The translations under genes were made by a program, and so were the position numbers. From JANRKG01 sp033763635 (GTDB taxonomy: Bacteria > Cyanobacteriota > Cyanobacteriia > GCF-001939115), in assembly GCA_033763635.1 (NCBI GenBank), contig JANRKG010000303.1, forward strand, positions 1-8,020: DNA of 8,020 nt, in the 5' to 3' direction. Positions 1-5,856 of the stretch are shown in pieces. The notes under the pieces were generated by a model. It did no database searches, had not been told where the DNA came from, and saw only the letters and a program-made list of their open reading frames with translations. Each line of letters starts with the position of its first letter. Within the stretch, counting starts at the first letter, position 1.

Positions 1-315
1 GGCGGCATTCATCTCAATGGGCACCCCACTCGGCGGCTTGCCAGTAACCTGAATGTCAGTGTGGAAGGCGTGGATGGGAAGGCACTGATCCTGGGGCTGC
101 AACCGATCGTCGCTGTGTCCTCCGGGTCCGCCTGCACCTCCGCCAAGACAACTCCTTCCCATGTGTTGCTGGCCCTGGGCCGTTCCGATGAACTGGCCTA
201 TGCATCCCTGCGCTTTGGAATTGGGCGTTTTAATACGGAAGCGGAGGTCGATCGGGTCGCAGAGGCAGCGGTTGCAGCGATTCGGGCGTTGCGTCAGGCT
301 CAACCAGTGGCTTGA
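1..315 (+). CDS. Cysteine desulfurase, class I (IscS/NifS type), 3' fragment
   Basis: This is the C-terminal 104 residues of a PLP-dependent cysteine desulfurase, which takes sulfur from L-cysteine as an enzyme persulfide for Fe-S cluster and other thio-cofactor synthesis in the cytoplasm. The reading frame is open from base 1, so the gene begins outside the window; the GTG at 61 is an internal valine, not a start. The diagnostic signal is the active-site loop SSGSACTS, with the catalytic cysteine at bases 133-135. This form of the loop marks class I (IscS/NifS) rather than class II (SufS) enzymes. The upstream NGHPTRRLASNLNVS stretch also fits the family. About 59 residues follow the cysteine, against roughly 76 in E. 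coli IscS, so the C-terminal tail is short. The stop is TGA at 313-315. It has no evident link to the polysaccharide genes. The family call is firm; IscS versus NifS cannot be decided from this fragment. Confidence 0.93.
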   Translation, partial: GGIHLNGHPTRRLASNLNVSVEGVDGKALILGLQPIVAVSSGSACTSAKTTPSHVLLALGRSDELAYASLRFGIGRFNTEAEVDRVAEAAVAAIRALRQAQPVA

Positions 316-349
316 GTCAAAACCCTCAAGATGTCAAAATCAATCATAC

Positions 350-376
350 AAAAACCGGATAGTGATAACAATCCGG
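350..376 (-). terminator. Intrinsic terminator of the GT26 gene
   Basis: CCGGAT (355-360) pairs perfectly with ATCCGG (371-376) around a 10-nt loop. Read on the minus strand, the stem is followed by TTTTT (bases 354-350). It lies 46 nt beyond the stop codon of the minus-strand glycosyltransferase, the expected place for its terminator. On the plus strand no T tract follows the stem, so it does not look like a good terminator for the cysteine desulfurase. Confidence 0.7.
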
Positions 377-421
377 CAAAGTTGTTCAGTTGAGCATGTT
401 GGAAACTTGAAAGAGTGGGTG

Positions 422-1381
422 CTAGACCAATGCCTGATTACTGTTAGGGCTGCTAGCCTGTATCAAGGCTTCGCCTCCACGAGAAGCCAAATTAACCTGC
501 CGATACCAGTCAGCGGATGTGGAGGAGACTTCCCTTTTGAACTGCTCGATCGGCTGCATTATCTGAACTTCTAAAGAAGTCGAGAGGGTTTTGGCTAGGG
601 CAATGTGGAAAGCAAAGGCCGGATTCCCAAATAGGTAACGGGCACCCAATCGCCCTGGTTCTTGAGTGAGACGATATGCCCATTCCAGACCCATGTTTGC
701 AATCAGGGGAGGACAGTCGGGAACGTGACCTGCAAGGCGATCGATGATTGCCCCTCCTGGCATGATCACGTTCACATCCAGATGGACTCGATTCTGGTAT
801 ATCCACCTTTCTTGGCGAGGCATTCCCATGCCAACGACTAAGACATTAGGCTTGAATTGATTAATTTTCCCGATCACAGCTCCATTCTCTTCAGGATTAT
901 CCATCCCAAAAAATCCATGATGACCGTCTACTCGCAGAGTGGGATAATCTTTTTGGACCGCAGCAATTGCTTTGCCTAAGTGTTCAGGGGTCGTTCCCAG
1001 CAGGAACAGCGAAAGATTGTTTTCCTGGCAGTGTTTCAACAACTTTGGCATGAGAACACTATAGGAAACGCGATATTCTAACGGTAAGTCCAATCCCATT
1101 GAGCGAACTGCCTTCAAGATACCCATCCCATCACAGTGGGTAATTTCTGCACTTTGAAGAAATTCATAGAACCAGGGCAACTGCATTGATAGGTTGAAGC
1201 TATGAATGTTGTAATGTGCAACTGTTATTTTCAACCCTTTCGTACAAGCACCTTGAATAGAACGAATGATGGAAGGTGCGGACATAAAAGTAATCCGTCG
1301 CCCTAATAAACTCACGCTAAGGCCCGGAATATTACCTGAGTAGTCAAGGTCCGTTTTACAAAAAGAAGCATTGCTACGCAT
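422..1381 (-). CDS. WecG/TagA/CpsF family glycosyltransferase (GT26)
   Basis: A 319-residue protein of the WecG/TagA/CpsF family. Characterised members transfer an N-acetylmannosamine-type sugar (ManNAc or ManNAcA) from UDP to undecaprenyl-PP-GlcNAc at the inner face of the membrane. Family signatures appear in order: an N-terminal YNIHSFNLS region (57-65), CDGMG (83-87) with the presumed catalytic Asp84, FLLGTTPE (126-133), GMGMPRQERW (184-193, the G-x-P-x-QE-x-W motif), PGGAIIDRLAG (208-218), and LEWAYRL followed by EPGRL (232-245). The tail beyond about residue 265 is polar and unremarkable. The frame is open up to a GTG at 1391-1393, giving 323 residues. I prefer the ATG at 1379-1381 because a GAGAG lies about 11 nt upstream of it, but the GTG is not excluded. 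It diverges from the plus-strand operon and ends at its own terminator. The sugar and acceptor cannot be read from the sequence. Oddly, the residue two before the conserved Asn is His56, where TagA has Thr. Confidence 0.92.
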   Translation of the reverse strand: MRSNASFCKTDLDYSGNIPGLSVSLLGRRITFMSAPSIIRSIQGACTKGLKITVAHYNIHSFNLSMQLPWFYEFLQSAEITHCDGMGILKAVRSMGLDLPLEYRVSYSVLMPKLLKHCQENNLSLFLLGTTPEHLGKAIAAVQKDYPTLRVDGHHGFFGMDNPEENGAVIGKINQFKPNVLVVGMGMPRQERWIYQNRVHLDVNVIMPGGAIIDRLAGHVPDCPPLIANMGLEWAYRLTQEPGRLGARYLFGNPAFAFHIALAKTLSTSLEVQIMQPIEQFKREVSSTSADWYRQVNLASRGGEALIQASSPNSNQALV

Positions 1382-1414
1382 TTCTTTGGTCACTCTCGCA
1401 CAACAGTTGGTCGC

Positions 1415-1474
1415 TAGAAACTCGTCATTAGAAACTAATCATTAAGTGATAGACAGTTAGTGATAGACAGTTAG
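1415..1474. repeat. Degenerate 14-bp (2 x 7 bp) tandem repeat
   Basis: Four successive units begin with TA: TAGAAACTCGTCAT, TAGAAACTAATCAT, TAAGTGATAGACAGT (15 bp) and TAGTGATAGACAGT, followed by a final TAG. The first two units match at 12 of 14 bases, and the last two differ by one inserted base. Each unit can be split into two heptads, which resembles the short tandemly repeated repetitive (STRR) heptads known in cyanobacterial intergenic DNA. It sits 34 bp upstream of the preferred GT26 start, so it is probably in the promoter or 5' leader of that gene. Confidence 0.65.
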
Positions 1475-1536
1475 CAAACCTGTTCAGTGAAGACATATCC
1501 AAGAGAGGGAGAGTATCCACTTAAAAGATATGCTCT

Positions 1537-1560
1537 AGATGCCGGACCCGGCTCGCATCT
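1537..1560. repeat. GC-rich inverted repeat
   Basis: AGATGC (1537-1542) pairs perfectly with GCATCT (1555-1560). A competing shorter stem, GCCG (1541-1544) with CGGC (1549-1552), lies within it. No T tract follows on either strand, so it is not a typical intrinsic terminator. It stands out as GC-rich in AT-rich surroundings, about 156 bp upstream of the preferred GT26 start. It may be an RNA structure in a long minus-strand leader or a protein site; the function is unknown. Confidence 0.4.
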
Positions 1561-1658
1561 TAAGCAGGATAACTTTCAAGACAACTACACAAAACAATTT
1601 GAGTTGAAGTTCACTTAAAGAACTTGATCAGGAACTATCCAGAATGCCAAGGCAACCT

Positions 1659-1683
1659 TTTGCCAGCTTTTCTGGCAAATTTT
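1659..1683 (+). other. 8-bp hairpin followed by TTTT
   Basis: TTTGCCAG (1659-1666) pairs with CTGGCAAA (1672-1679) around a 5-nt loop, and TTTT follows at 1680-1683. This is a weak intrinsic terminator shape on the plus strand, but no plus-strand gene lies upstream within 1.3 kb. It could insulate the operon, terminate an unrecognised small transcript, or have no role. Confidence 0.35.
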
Positions 1684-1695
1684 GGTTAAAACTTC

Positions 1696-1727
1696 TTTGC
1701 AGCCTATTATTTTGAATATCCTGCAAA
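1696..1727. repeat. 7-bp inverted repeat
   Basis: TTTGCAG (1696-1702) and CTGCAAA (1721-1727) are perfect inverted copies around an 18-bp AT-rich spacer. It lies 13 bp after the TTTT of the preceding hairpin and is followed by A-rich sequence and a T5 run at 1734-1738. The role is unknown, and it may be fortuitous in AT-rich DNA. Confidence 0.25.
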
Positions 1728-1996
1728 AAGAAATTTTTCAAAAAATCTCTACAAGAGAAGTCCGAGTAAGTACGGAAAAAGAGTTTAAAGAAAAATAAAT
1801 TCAAGAAAAACGCATATTGATTGAGTCACTTCTCCGTACTATTACGGGCCTTGCGCTTCATCATTTCAAAGCCTACTACCTCACTTATGTAAATTTTGAC
1901 CTTTAATCCGCAATATTTCATAAAGATGAGGGGGCATCTTTGATGAATTTTAAGACTTTCTAGTGAGAGATTAATCTAGAGTTCGTAAACACGGAC

Positions 1997-2010
1997 GTAT
2001 ATACCTATAC
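1997..2010. promoter_or_regulatory. GTA-N8-TAC site, possible NtcA box
   Basis: GTA (1997-1999) and TAC (2008-2010) are separated by exactly 8 bases, which matches the consensus of the cyanobacterial nitrogen regulator NtcA. No TA-N3-T -10 element is seen at the usual distance of about 22 bp downstream. An exact match is expected by chance roughly once in 4 kb, so this is only a candidate. Confidence 0.2.
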
Positions 2011-2012
2011 AC

Positions 2013-2034
2013 TTCATGAAAAATTCATGAAAAA
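2013..2034 (+). promoter_or_regulatory. Perfect 11-bp tandem repeat with palindromic core (operator-like)
   Basis: TTCATGAAAAA occurs twice head to tail (2013-2023 and 2024-2034). The core TTCATGAA is itself a perfect palindrome, so two symmetric sites lie one helical turn apart on the same DNA face. Direct repeats of 11 bp are typical of OmpR/PhoB-family response regulators, although this sequence is not a PHO box I know. A -10-like TGTAAT (five of six to TATAAT) lies at 2055-2060, and no good -35 is seen at the normal spacing. Two repeats ending about 20 bp upstream of it could fit an activator-dependent promoter for the GT2 operon. The repeat is directly visible; the regulatory role is inference. 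Confidence 0.4.
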
Positions 2035-2133
2035 CCTTGTTATTTGTATTTAGATGTAATTTTTACTTGGAAACCACAGAAGAAATGCTTCTTCTAATGG
2101 CATTCTATTAAGAGATCTAAAATCTACTGATTT

Positions 2134-2198
2134 CTGGGAAGTGCGGAGAAGCGATGAGTCCGCCTGGGAAAGGCCAGGATACAAGCTGTTTTTCTGGC
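2134..2198 (+). ncRNA. Structured 5' leader RNA candidate of the polysaccharide operon
   Basis: Several helices can be drawn. GCGGA (2143-2147) pairs with TCCGC (2159-2163) around an 11-nt loop containing GCGATGAG. CCTGG (2163-2167) pairs with CCAGG (2174-2178) around GAAAGG; the two stems share base 2163. GCCAG (2173-2177) can alternatively pair with CTGGC (2194-2198). A terminator-like hairpin follows directly, and the GT2 start is about 140 nt downstream, as expected for a riboswitch or attenuator. The GGGAAG, GCGATGA and GCCAGGA segments recall the 3' half of cobalamin riboswitches, but the conserved 5' half is not seen. No family can be assigned. Confidence 0.3.
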
Positions 2199-2208
2199 AC
2201 TGTCATAT

Positions 2209-2254
2209 GGAGGCATTCACCCTGAGTCAGTTTTTTATGCCTTTGGTTTTTTTT
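2209..2254 (+). terminator. Intrinsic terminator or attenuator in the operon leader
   Basis: GGAGGCAT (2209-2216) pairs with ATGCCTTT (2237-2244): six Watson-Crick pairs plus two G-U pairs at the base, with a 20-nt loop. GG and then eight Ts follow at 2247-2254. It ends 85 bp before the GT2 start, with no gene upstream on this strand to terminate, so attenuation of the downstream operon is a reasonable reading. The 3' arm GCCTTT (2239-2244) can also pair with AAAGGC (2169-2174) in the leader, a possible antiterminator. The loop is longer than usual, so efficiency is uncertain. Confidence 0.45.
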
Positions 2255-2339
2255 ACCTTTTTCATTCATTACTTGTTCTATCCCTCTTTGCACCTCTCGT
2301 ACAGAGTCTTCGAACCGTTGGAGGATCAGGAAGGTTTTC

Positions 2340-3293
2340 ATGAGTGCTTCCCCCCAAGTCAGTGTTGTGATTCCTGCTTATAACGTACGAAGTTATTTAG
2401 CGTATGCGCTGGCTTCTCTAGAGAAACAGTCTTTGCAGGACTTTGAAGCCATTATTGTGAATGATGGCTCAACGGATGATACGCCGGAAATTGCCAGAGC
2501 GGTTTGTCAGCGAGATAGCCGCTTTCGGTTAGTTGACAAACCCAACGGAGGGTTGTCATCGGCTCGTAACTTTGGCCTTCGCTGTGCAGAAGCACCCTAC
2601 ATCGCGTTATTGGACGGAGATGATGGGTATCACCCAGACAAGTTAGCGAATCATGTGGCACGGCTCGATCGCGATCCAACGATTGGAGTGGTCTACAGTG
2701 CCTCCCGGATCATCCGAGATGATGGACAACCCACCTGGATGACCTTGGATGGACAGCCCATTTTGCCCGATCTCCTGATTGCCATGCTTTGTAAAAACTT
2801 TATCGGTCATGGGTCCAATGCCATTCTGAGGCGGGACGTGATCGATGACGTAGGGGAGTTTGATGAATCCCTTCGCAGTTATGAGGATGCTGACTTTTGG
2901 GCTCGCACAGCTGCAACAGGGCGATGGAAGTTTTATCGAGAACCCCATGCCCTTTGCAATTATCGAGTTCGGCCGTCCGGGCTTTCGTTCAATGTGTTGC
3001 AGATGCAGCGATCCCATGAACGGGTCATCCAAAAAGCCTACCAGCGCTTTCCTGAACGGGTGGAACCCTATTTGCCCACGATTTACGCCTATCTATACCG
3101 ATTTTTGGCGCGCCTTTCGCTGACTGCTGGGGAACCAGAGCAGGCCCAGCAGTTTATTCAGCAAGCCTGGGAGTCCGATCGCTCCATCTTTTTCCGTGAT
3201 CCCCGTTCTCTGCTGACCTTGATCGCAGTGAAGGGGTCTCCCCTAGCAAACATGGCAGTGAAGGGAATTCTTGGCTCATCTCAATCTAAGTGA
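2340..3293 (+). CDS. Family 2 glycosyltransferase
   Basis: A 317-residue cytoplasmic or membrane-associated GT-A fold glycosyltransferase that would add one sugar from a nucleotide-sugar donor to the growing repeat unit. The N-terminal nucleotide-binding strand SVVIPAYN (8-15) is followed by VNDGSTDDT (40-48), NGGLSSARN (69-77) and the metal-binding DxD-type LDGDD (91-95). The acceptor-side YEDADFW motif (181-187) carries the likely catalytic Asp, and NYRVRPSGLS follows. The C-terminal region after about 235 is helical-looking, without clear membrane segments. The start ATG is supported by AGGAAGG (2328-2334) 5 nt upstream. It is the first gene of the plus-strand run. Its TGA stop overlaps a GTG (GTGA, 3290-3293) that opens an upstream extension of the flippase frame. 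Donor, linkage and acceptor are not readable. The family call is firm. Confidence 0.93.
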   Translation: MSASPQVSVVIPAYNVRSYLAYALASLEKQSLQDFEAIIVNDGSTDDTPEIARAVCQRDSRFRLVDKPNGGLSSARNFGLRCAEAPYIALLDGDDGYHPDKLANHVARLDRDPTIGVVYSASRIIRDDGQPTWMTLDGQPILPDLLIAMLCKNFIGHGSNAILRRDVIDDVGEFDESLRSYEDADFWARTAATGRWKFYREPHALCNYRVRPSGLSFNVLQMQRSHERVIQKAYQRFPERVEPYLPTIYAYLYRFLARLSLTAGEPEQAQQFIQQAWESDRSIFFRDPRSLLTLIAVKGSPLANMAVKGILGSSQSK

Positions 3294-3391
3294 GTTCCAA
3301 ACCACATGTCCGTCATACTTCTGAAGACTGCATTGGTTCAATTTCAACTACACCTCTCCCAATCTCAAATCGTTTTCTTGAATTACGAAGC

Positions 3392-4780
3392 ATGAGCATT
3401 CGCACTCAAGTCATGAAGGGTGGAGCTTATCTCATTATCCGTCAGGGATTGGGAATCCTGATCGGCTTGGGGGGAGTTCTCCTCCTAACCCGTGCGATCG
3501 GCCCGGAAAATTATGGTCTCTATGCAGCCTCTTTTAGCCTCCTGGTTTATCTGCAAAGTATTGCCCAATGGGGAATTGAAGTTTATCTAGTGCGGAGGGA
3601 AGGGGAAGAGCAGATAGAGGTCTATCACCAGGCTTTCACGTTGCTGTTGTGCTTGGGATGTGGATGGGCGCTTTTATCCCTTCTGGGCCTTCCCCTGCTC
3701 AAAGATTGGATTCGCTTAGAAGGGTTTGTGCCAGTTGCACGCGCTTTATTTTTGGGGCTACCGATTCTTGTTTTGGGTCGGGTTCCCATGTCTCGCCTGG
3801 AACGACATCTCGACTACCGCAAGGTCGCATTGATTGAGTTTGGGGGACAGATTACCTACTACACAGTGGCGTTACCCCTCGCGTTTCAGGGAGCAGGCGT
3901 ATGGTCTGCTGTTGCTGGGTGGTGGGCGCAGCAAACTCTTATCTCCTGCCTGTTGTACTGGGGAGCAAGATATCGCCCTCGATTTTACTGGGATCCAAAG
4001 TTAATTCAGGAAATGATTCGCTATGGGTTGAGTTTTTCAACGTCCATGTGGGTTTGGCAACTTCGCGATCTGGTAAATCCCCTCATCATCGGTCGCTATG
4101 CTGGAGCGGAGGCTGTTGGGTATGTAGCCCTGGCGATCAGACTAATTCAGACCCTCAGTTTTGTGAAAGATGCGACCTGGCGACTGTCAATTGCGGCGTT
4201 GGGGAGGCTACAAGGCAATCGCACTCGATTGGTCAAGGCTGTCACTGAGGGCATGAGTCTTCAGGTGATGGCTTTAGGCCCACTTCTGGTCGGATTTGCG
4301 ATTGTTGCGCCTCCCCTTCTCCCCTATCTGTTTGGCTCCCATTGGCTTCCGGTCCTGAGTATCTATCCATTTATTGCCCTTAGTTACTTAACGAATGCGG
4401 TTTTTAATCTCCATTCTTCAGTCCTCTATGTTTTGAAGAAAAACTGGGAAGTCACAACCTTTCACTTCATCCACATTGTTCTGTTTGCAGGGGCTGCTTC
4501 CCTCCTGGTTCCCCATCTGGGTTTGGCGGGCTATGGTTGGGCAGAGGTCATTGCCCTGCCTGGTTATGTTGTCGTTCACTTTTGGTTAGGTAGGAATGTG
4601 GGGTATCCAATCTACACACAAGCCGGAATTTGGCTGTTGGCTACGATGCTCCCTCTTTTTGCCTGGAAACTCGGTGCATGGGCCTGGGGCGGACTTCTGC
4701 TACCCATCGTTTGGACAAAAACTCGTCAAGAAATACAGCAAGCATTAACCGTCGTCTTATCGAGGAAACCTCTCTCATGA
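3392..4780 (+). CDS. Wzx-type polysaccharide flippase (MOP superfamily)
   Basis: A 462-residue polytopic inner-membrane protein of the oligosaccharide flippase family, which moves undecaprenyl-linked repeat units across the membrane. The N-terminus MSIRTQVMKGGAYLIIRQGLG and the following LLTRAIGPENYGLYA (31-45) are typical of Wzx/RfbX proteins. About 12 hydrophobic segments can be seen, for example near 13-33, 42-60, 81-102, 115-130, 150-172, 176-192, 292-314, 320-342, 355-373, 378-400 and 412-441. Basic residues cluster in loops such as RPRFYW (195-200). The frame is open back to GTG 3290, which overlaps the previous stop. I prefer ATG 3392, because the 34 extra residues are hydrophilic and unlike the family, although only a weak GAAG precedes it. 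With this start a 98-bp gap follows the first GT2 gene. The stop overlaps the next start (ATGA, 4777-4780), showing an operon. A gene symbol would need family comparison. Confidence 0.88.
   Translation: MSIRTQVMKGGAYLIIRQGLGILIGLGGVLLLTRAIGPENYGLYAASFSLLVYLQSIAQWGIEVYLVRREGEEQIEVYHQAFTLLLCLGCGWALLSLLGLPLLKDWIRLEGFVPVARALFLGLPILVLGRVPMSRLERHLDYRKVALIEFGGQITYYTVALPLAFQGAGVWSAVAGWWAQQTLISCLLYWGARYRPRFYWDPKLIQEMIRYGLSFSTSMWVWQLRDLVNPLIIGRYAGAEAVGYVALAIRLIQTLSFVKDATWRLSIAALGRLQGNRTRLVKAVTEGMSLQVMALGPLLVGFAIVAPPLLPYLFGSHWLPVLSIYPFIALSYLTNAVFNLHSSVLYVLKKNWEVTTFHFIHIVLFAGAASLLVPHLGLAGYGWAEVIALPGYVVVHFWLGRNVGYPIYTQAGIWLLATMLPLFAWKLGAWAWGGLLLPIVWTKTRQEIQQALTVVLSRKPLS
4762..4766 (+). promoter_or_regulatory. 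Ribosome binding site deciding the second GT2 start
   Basis: GAGGA lies 10 nt before ATG 4777, inside the end of the flippase gene. It supports this start over in-frame starts further upstream, such as the ATG at 4630, which would give an N-terminal extension unlike glycosyltransferases. Confidence 0.5.
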
Positions 4781-5796
4781 ACAATCGCGTTTTGACAACT
4801 GTGCAAGAACAGGATGGGGTTCAAGGGATCTTATCTGAAACCCCTCTCGTGAGCATTATTATCAACAACTACAACTATGGACGTTTTTTGGGAGAGGCGA
4901 TCGAGAGCGCACTCAATCAAACCTATCCCCACACGGAGGTAATTGTTGTGGATGACGGATCAACGGATCACTCGCGCGATGTGATCAGTCAGTATGGCGA
5001 TCGCATCATTCCATTGCTGAAAGAAAACGGTGGACAAGCTTCAGCCTTTAATGTGGGGTTTGCAGCCAGTCACGGTGAAATTATTTGTTTTTTAGATTCG
5101 GATGATATGTTTCAGCCAGACAAGGTAGAGAAGCTGGTTGCGACATTCAAAGCGCATCCCCAAATTCGTTGGTGTTTTCATCCCCTCAGATATTTGGACA
5201 ACCATACCAAAGCATCCCTTGACCGTTATCCAGAGGGTATCTCCTCCCGCCAAATTGATTTGCGATCAGAACTGCAACAGGGCAAAATACCCCTCTTTCC
5301 TCCGGCAACTTCTGGCCTTGCCTTTACCCGTTCTCTGTTAGCAAAAGTGTTGCCCATGCCCCAGGCGATTATCTGCATTAGTGATAATTACCTGAAATAC
5401 ACAACGCTCTCCTTCAGTCCGGGTTTTCTGTTAGATGAGGATCTGGCAATTCTGCGAGTTCATGGCAATAATGTTTTTACCAAACGGCCCGACAAGCAAA
5501 GATTAGAAGCCAAAATTCATGTCCTAATTGCCGAGGGGATACGAGCCAATTTTCCGAAATTAAAGAAATTGGCAAACAAGCTCATGGGCATTCACCTCGG
5601 AACTTACTGGCGCACCGGAGGTGTTGCACCGGAATCCCAAGCCGTGGTCAATCGATATCTTACGAATGTTTCACTGATCGAGAAACTTGAGATTTATTTA
5701 AGAGCGGCCTACCATTCTGGCTCCCTGTTTTCTAATTTCAGAAAACTGCGAATTGCTAGCTTCCAGAGTCGCGTGAAACAGGGTGAGATCTTGTGA
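4777..5796 (+). CDS. Family 2 glycosyltransferase
   Basis: A 339-residue GT-A glycosyltransferase, probably acting at the cytoplasmic face on the same lipid-linked repeat unit. Motifs in order are SIIINNYNYGRFL (26-38), VVDDGSTDHS (57-66), NGGQASAFNVGF (84-95) and the metal-binding FLDSDD (105-110). The usual ED-x-D/W signature of the acceptor half is not obvious. A DED appears in LLDEDLAIL near residue 228, and LRVHGNN follows, as in other GT2 proteins. ATG 4777 is chosen because it overlaps the flippase stop by 4 nt and has an SD-like GAGGA upstream; the frame itself stays open back to 4630. The overlap implies translational coupling to the flippase. It differs clearly from the first GT2 protein, so the two probably add different sugars or linkages. 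Specificity is unknown. Confidence 0.92.
   Translation: MNNRVLTTVQEQDGVQGILSETPLVSIIINNYNYGRFLGEAIESALNQTYPHTEVIVVDDGSTDHSRDVISQYGDRIIPLLKENGGQASAFNVGFAASHGEIICFLDSDDMFQPDKVEKLVATFKAHPQIRWCFHPLRYLDNHTKASLDRYPEGISSRQIDLRSELQQGKIPLFPPATSGLAFTRSLLAKVLPMPQAIICISDNYLKYTTLSFSPGFLLDEDLAILRVHGNNVFTKRPDKQRLEAKIHVLIAEGIRANFPKLKKLANKLMGIHLGTYWRTGGVAPESQAVVNRYLTNVSLIEKLEIYLRAAYHSGSLFSNFRKLRIASFQSRVKQGEIL
4997..5004. repeat. HIP1 octamer GCGATCGC
   Basis: A full copy of the highly iterated palindrome HIP1, abundant in many cyanobacterial genomes, inside the second GT2 gene. Near-copies such as TCGATCGC and ACGATCGC occur elsewhere in the window. It supports a cyanobacterial origin and has no known local role. 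Confidence 0.6.
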
Positions 5797-5856
5797 TCAG
5801 CGGCTCCATCAAAATGAATTATCACGAAGCATTTTCAGTCTTTTTGAACGATAGAC

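Larger units (their letters stand above)
1394..2339. other. Long AT-rich divergent intergenic region
   Basis: About 946 bp without a convincing gene separate the divergent GT26 and GT2 starts. Only short frames occur near the right end (minus 2117-2341, plus 2141-2383), with no recognisable protein features and with overlap of the GT2 start. The stretch holds tandem repeats (1415-1474), a GC-rich hairpin (1537-1560), a hairpin followed by TTTT (1659-1683), a 7-bp inverted repeat (1696-1727) and an AGTACGGA/TCCGTACT inverted repeat (1769-1776 with 1833-1840). Further right come a GTA-N8-TAC site, a tandem TTCATGAA repeat and a leader with a terminator-like hairpin. No tRNA or known small RNA was recognised. 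Confidence 0.7.

Noticed and set aside
61..63. GTG as start of a small protein of 84 residues
   Set aside because: The frame is open upstream to base 1 and encodes conserved cysteine desulfurase sequence there, so this is an internal valine.
161..574. 137-residue plus-strand frame spanning the cysteine desulfurase end and the GT26 gene
   Set aside because: It overlaps two real genes out of frame, and its composition is that of a shadow frame.
1834..1847. CCGTA/TACGG mini-hairpin
   Set aside because: A five-base stem with no T tract or context; expected by chance in a region this long.
2148..2175. Hammerhead ribozyme-like GATGAGTCC and GGGAAA segments
   Set aside because: The core would need CTGATGA and a stem II closing before GAAA. 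Here the first bases of the core differ, and stem II does not close properly.
2117..2341. 74-residue minus-strand frame opposite the leader
   Set aside because: Low-complexity lysine- and glutamine-rich sequence antisense to the T tract, with no family features; most likely a chance frame.
2141..2383. Possible 80-residue membrane peptide starting at GTG 2141
   Set aside because: Its hydrophobic look comes from the T-rich terminator region, it runs over the well-supported GT2 start in another frame, and it has no good ribosome binding site.
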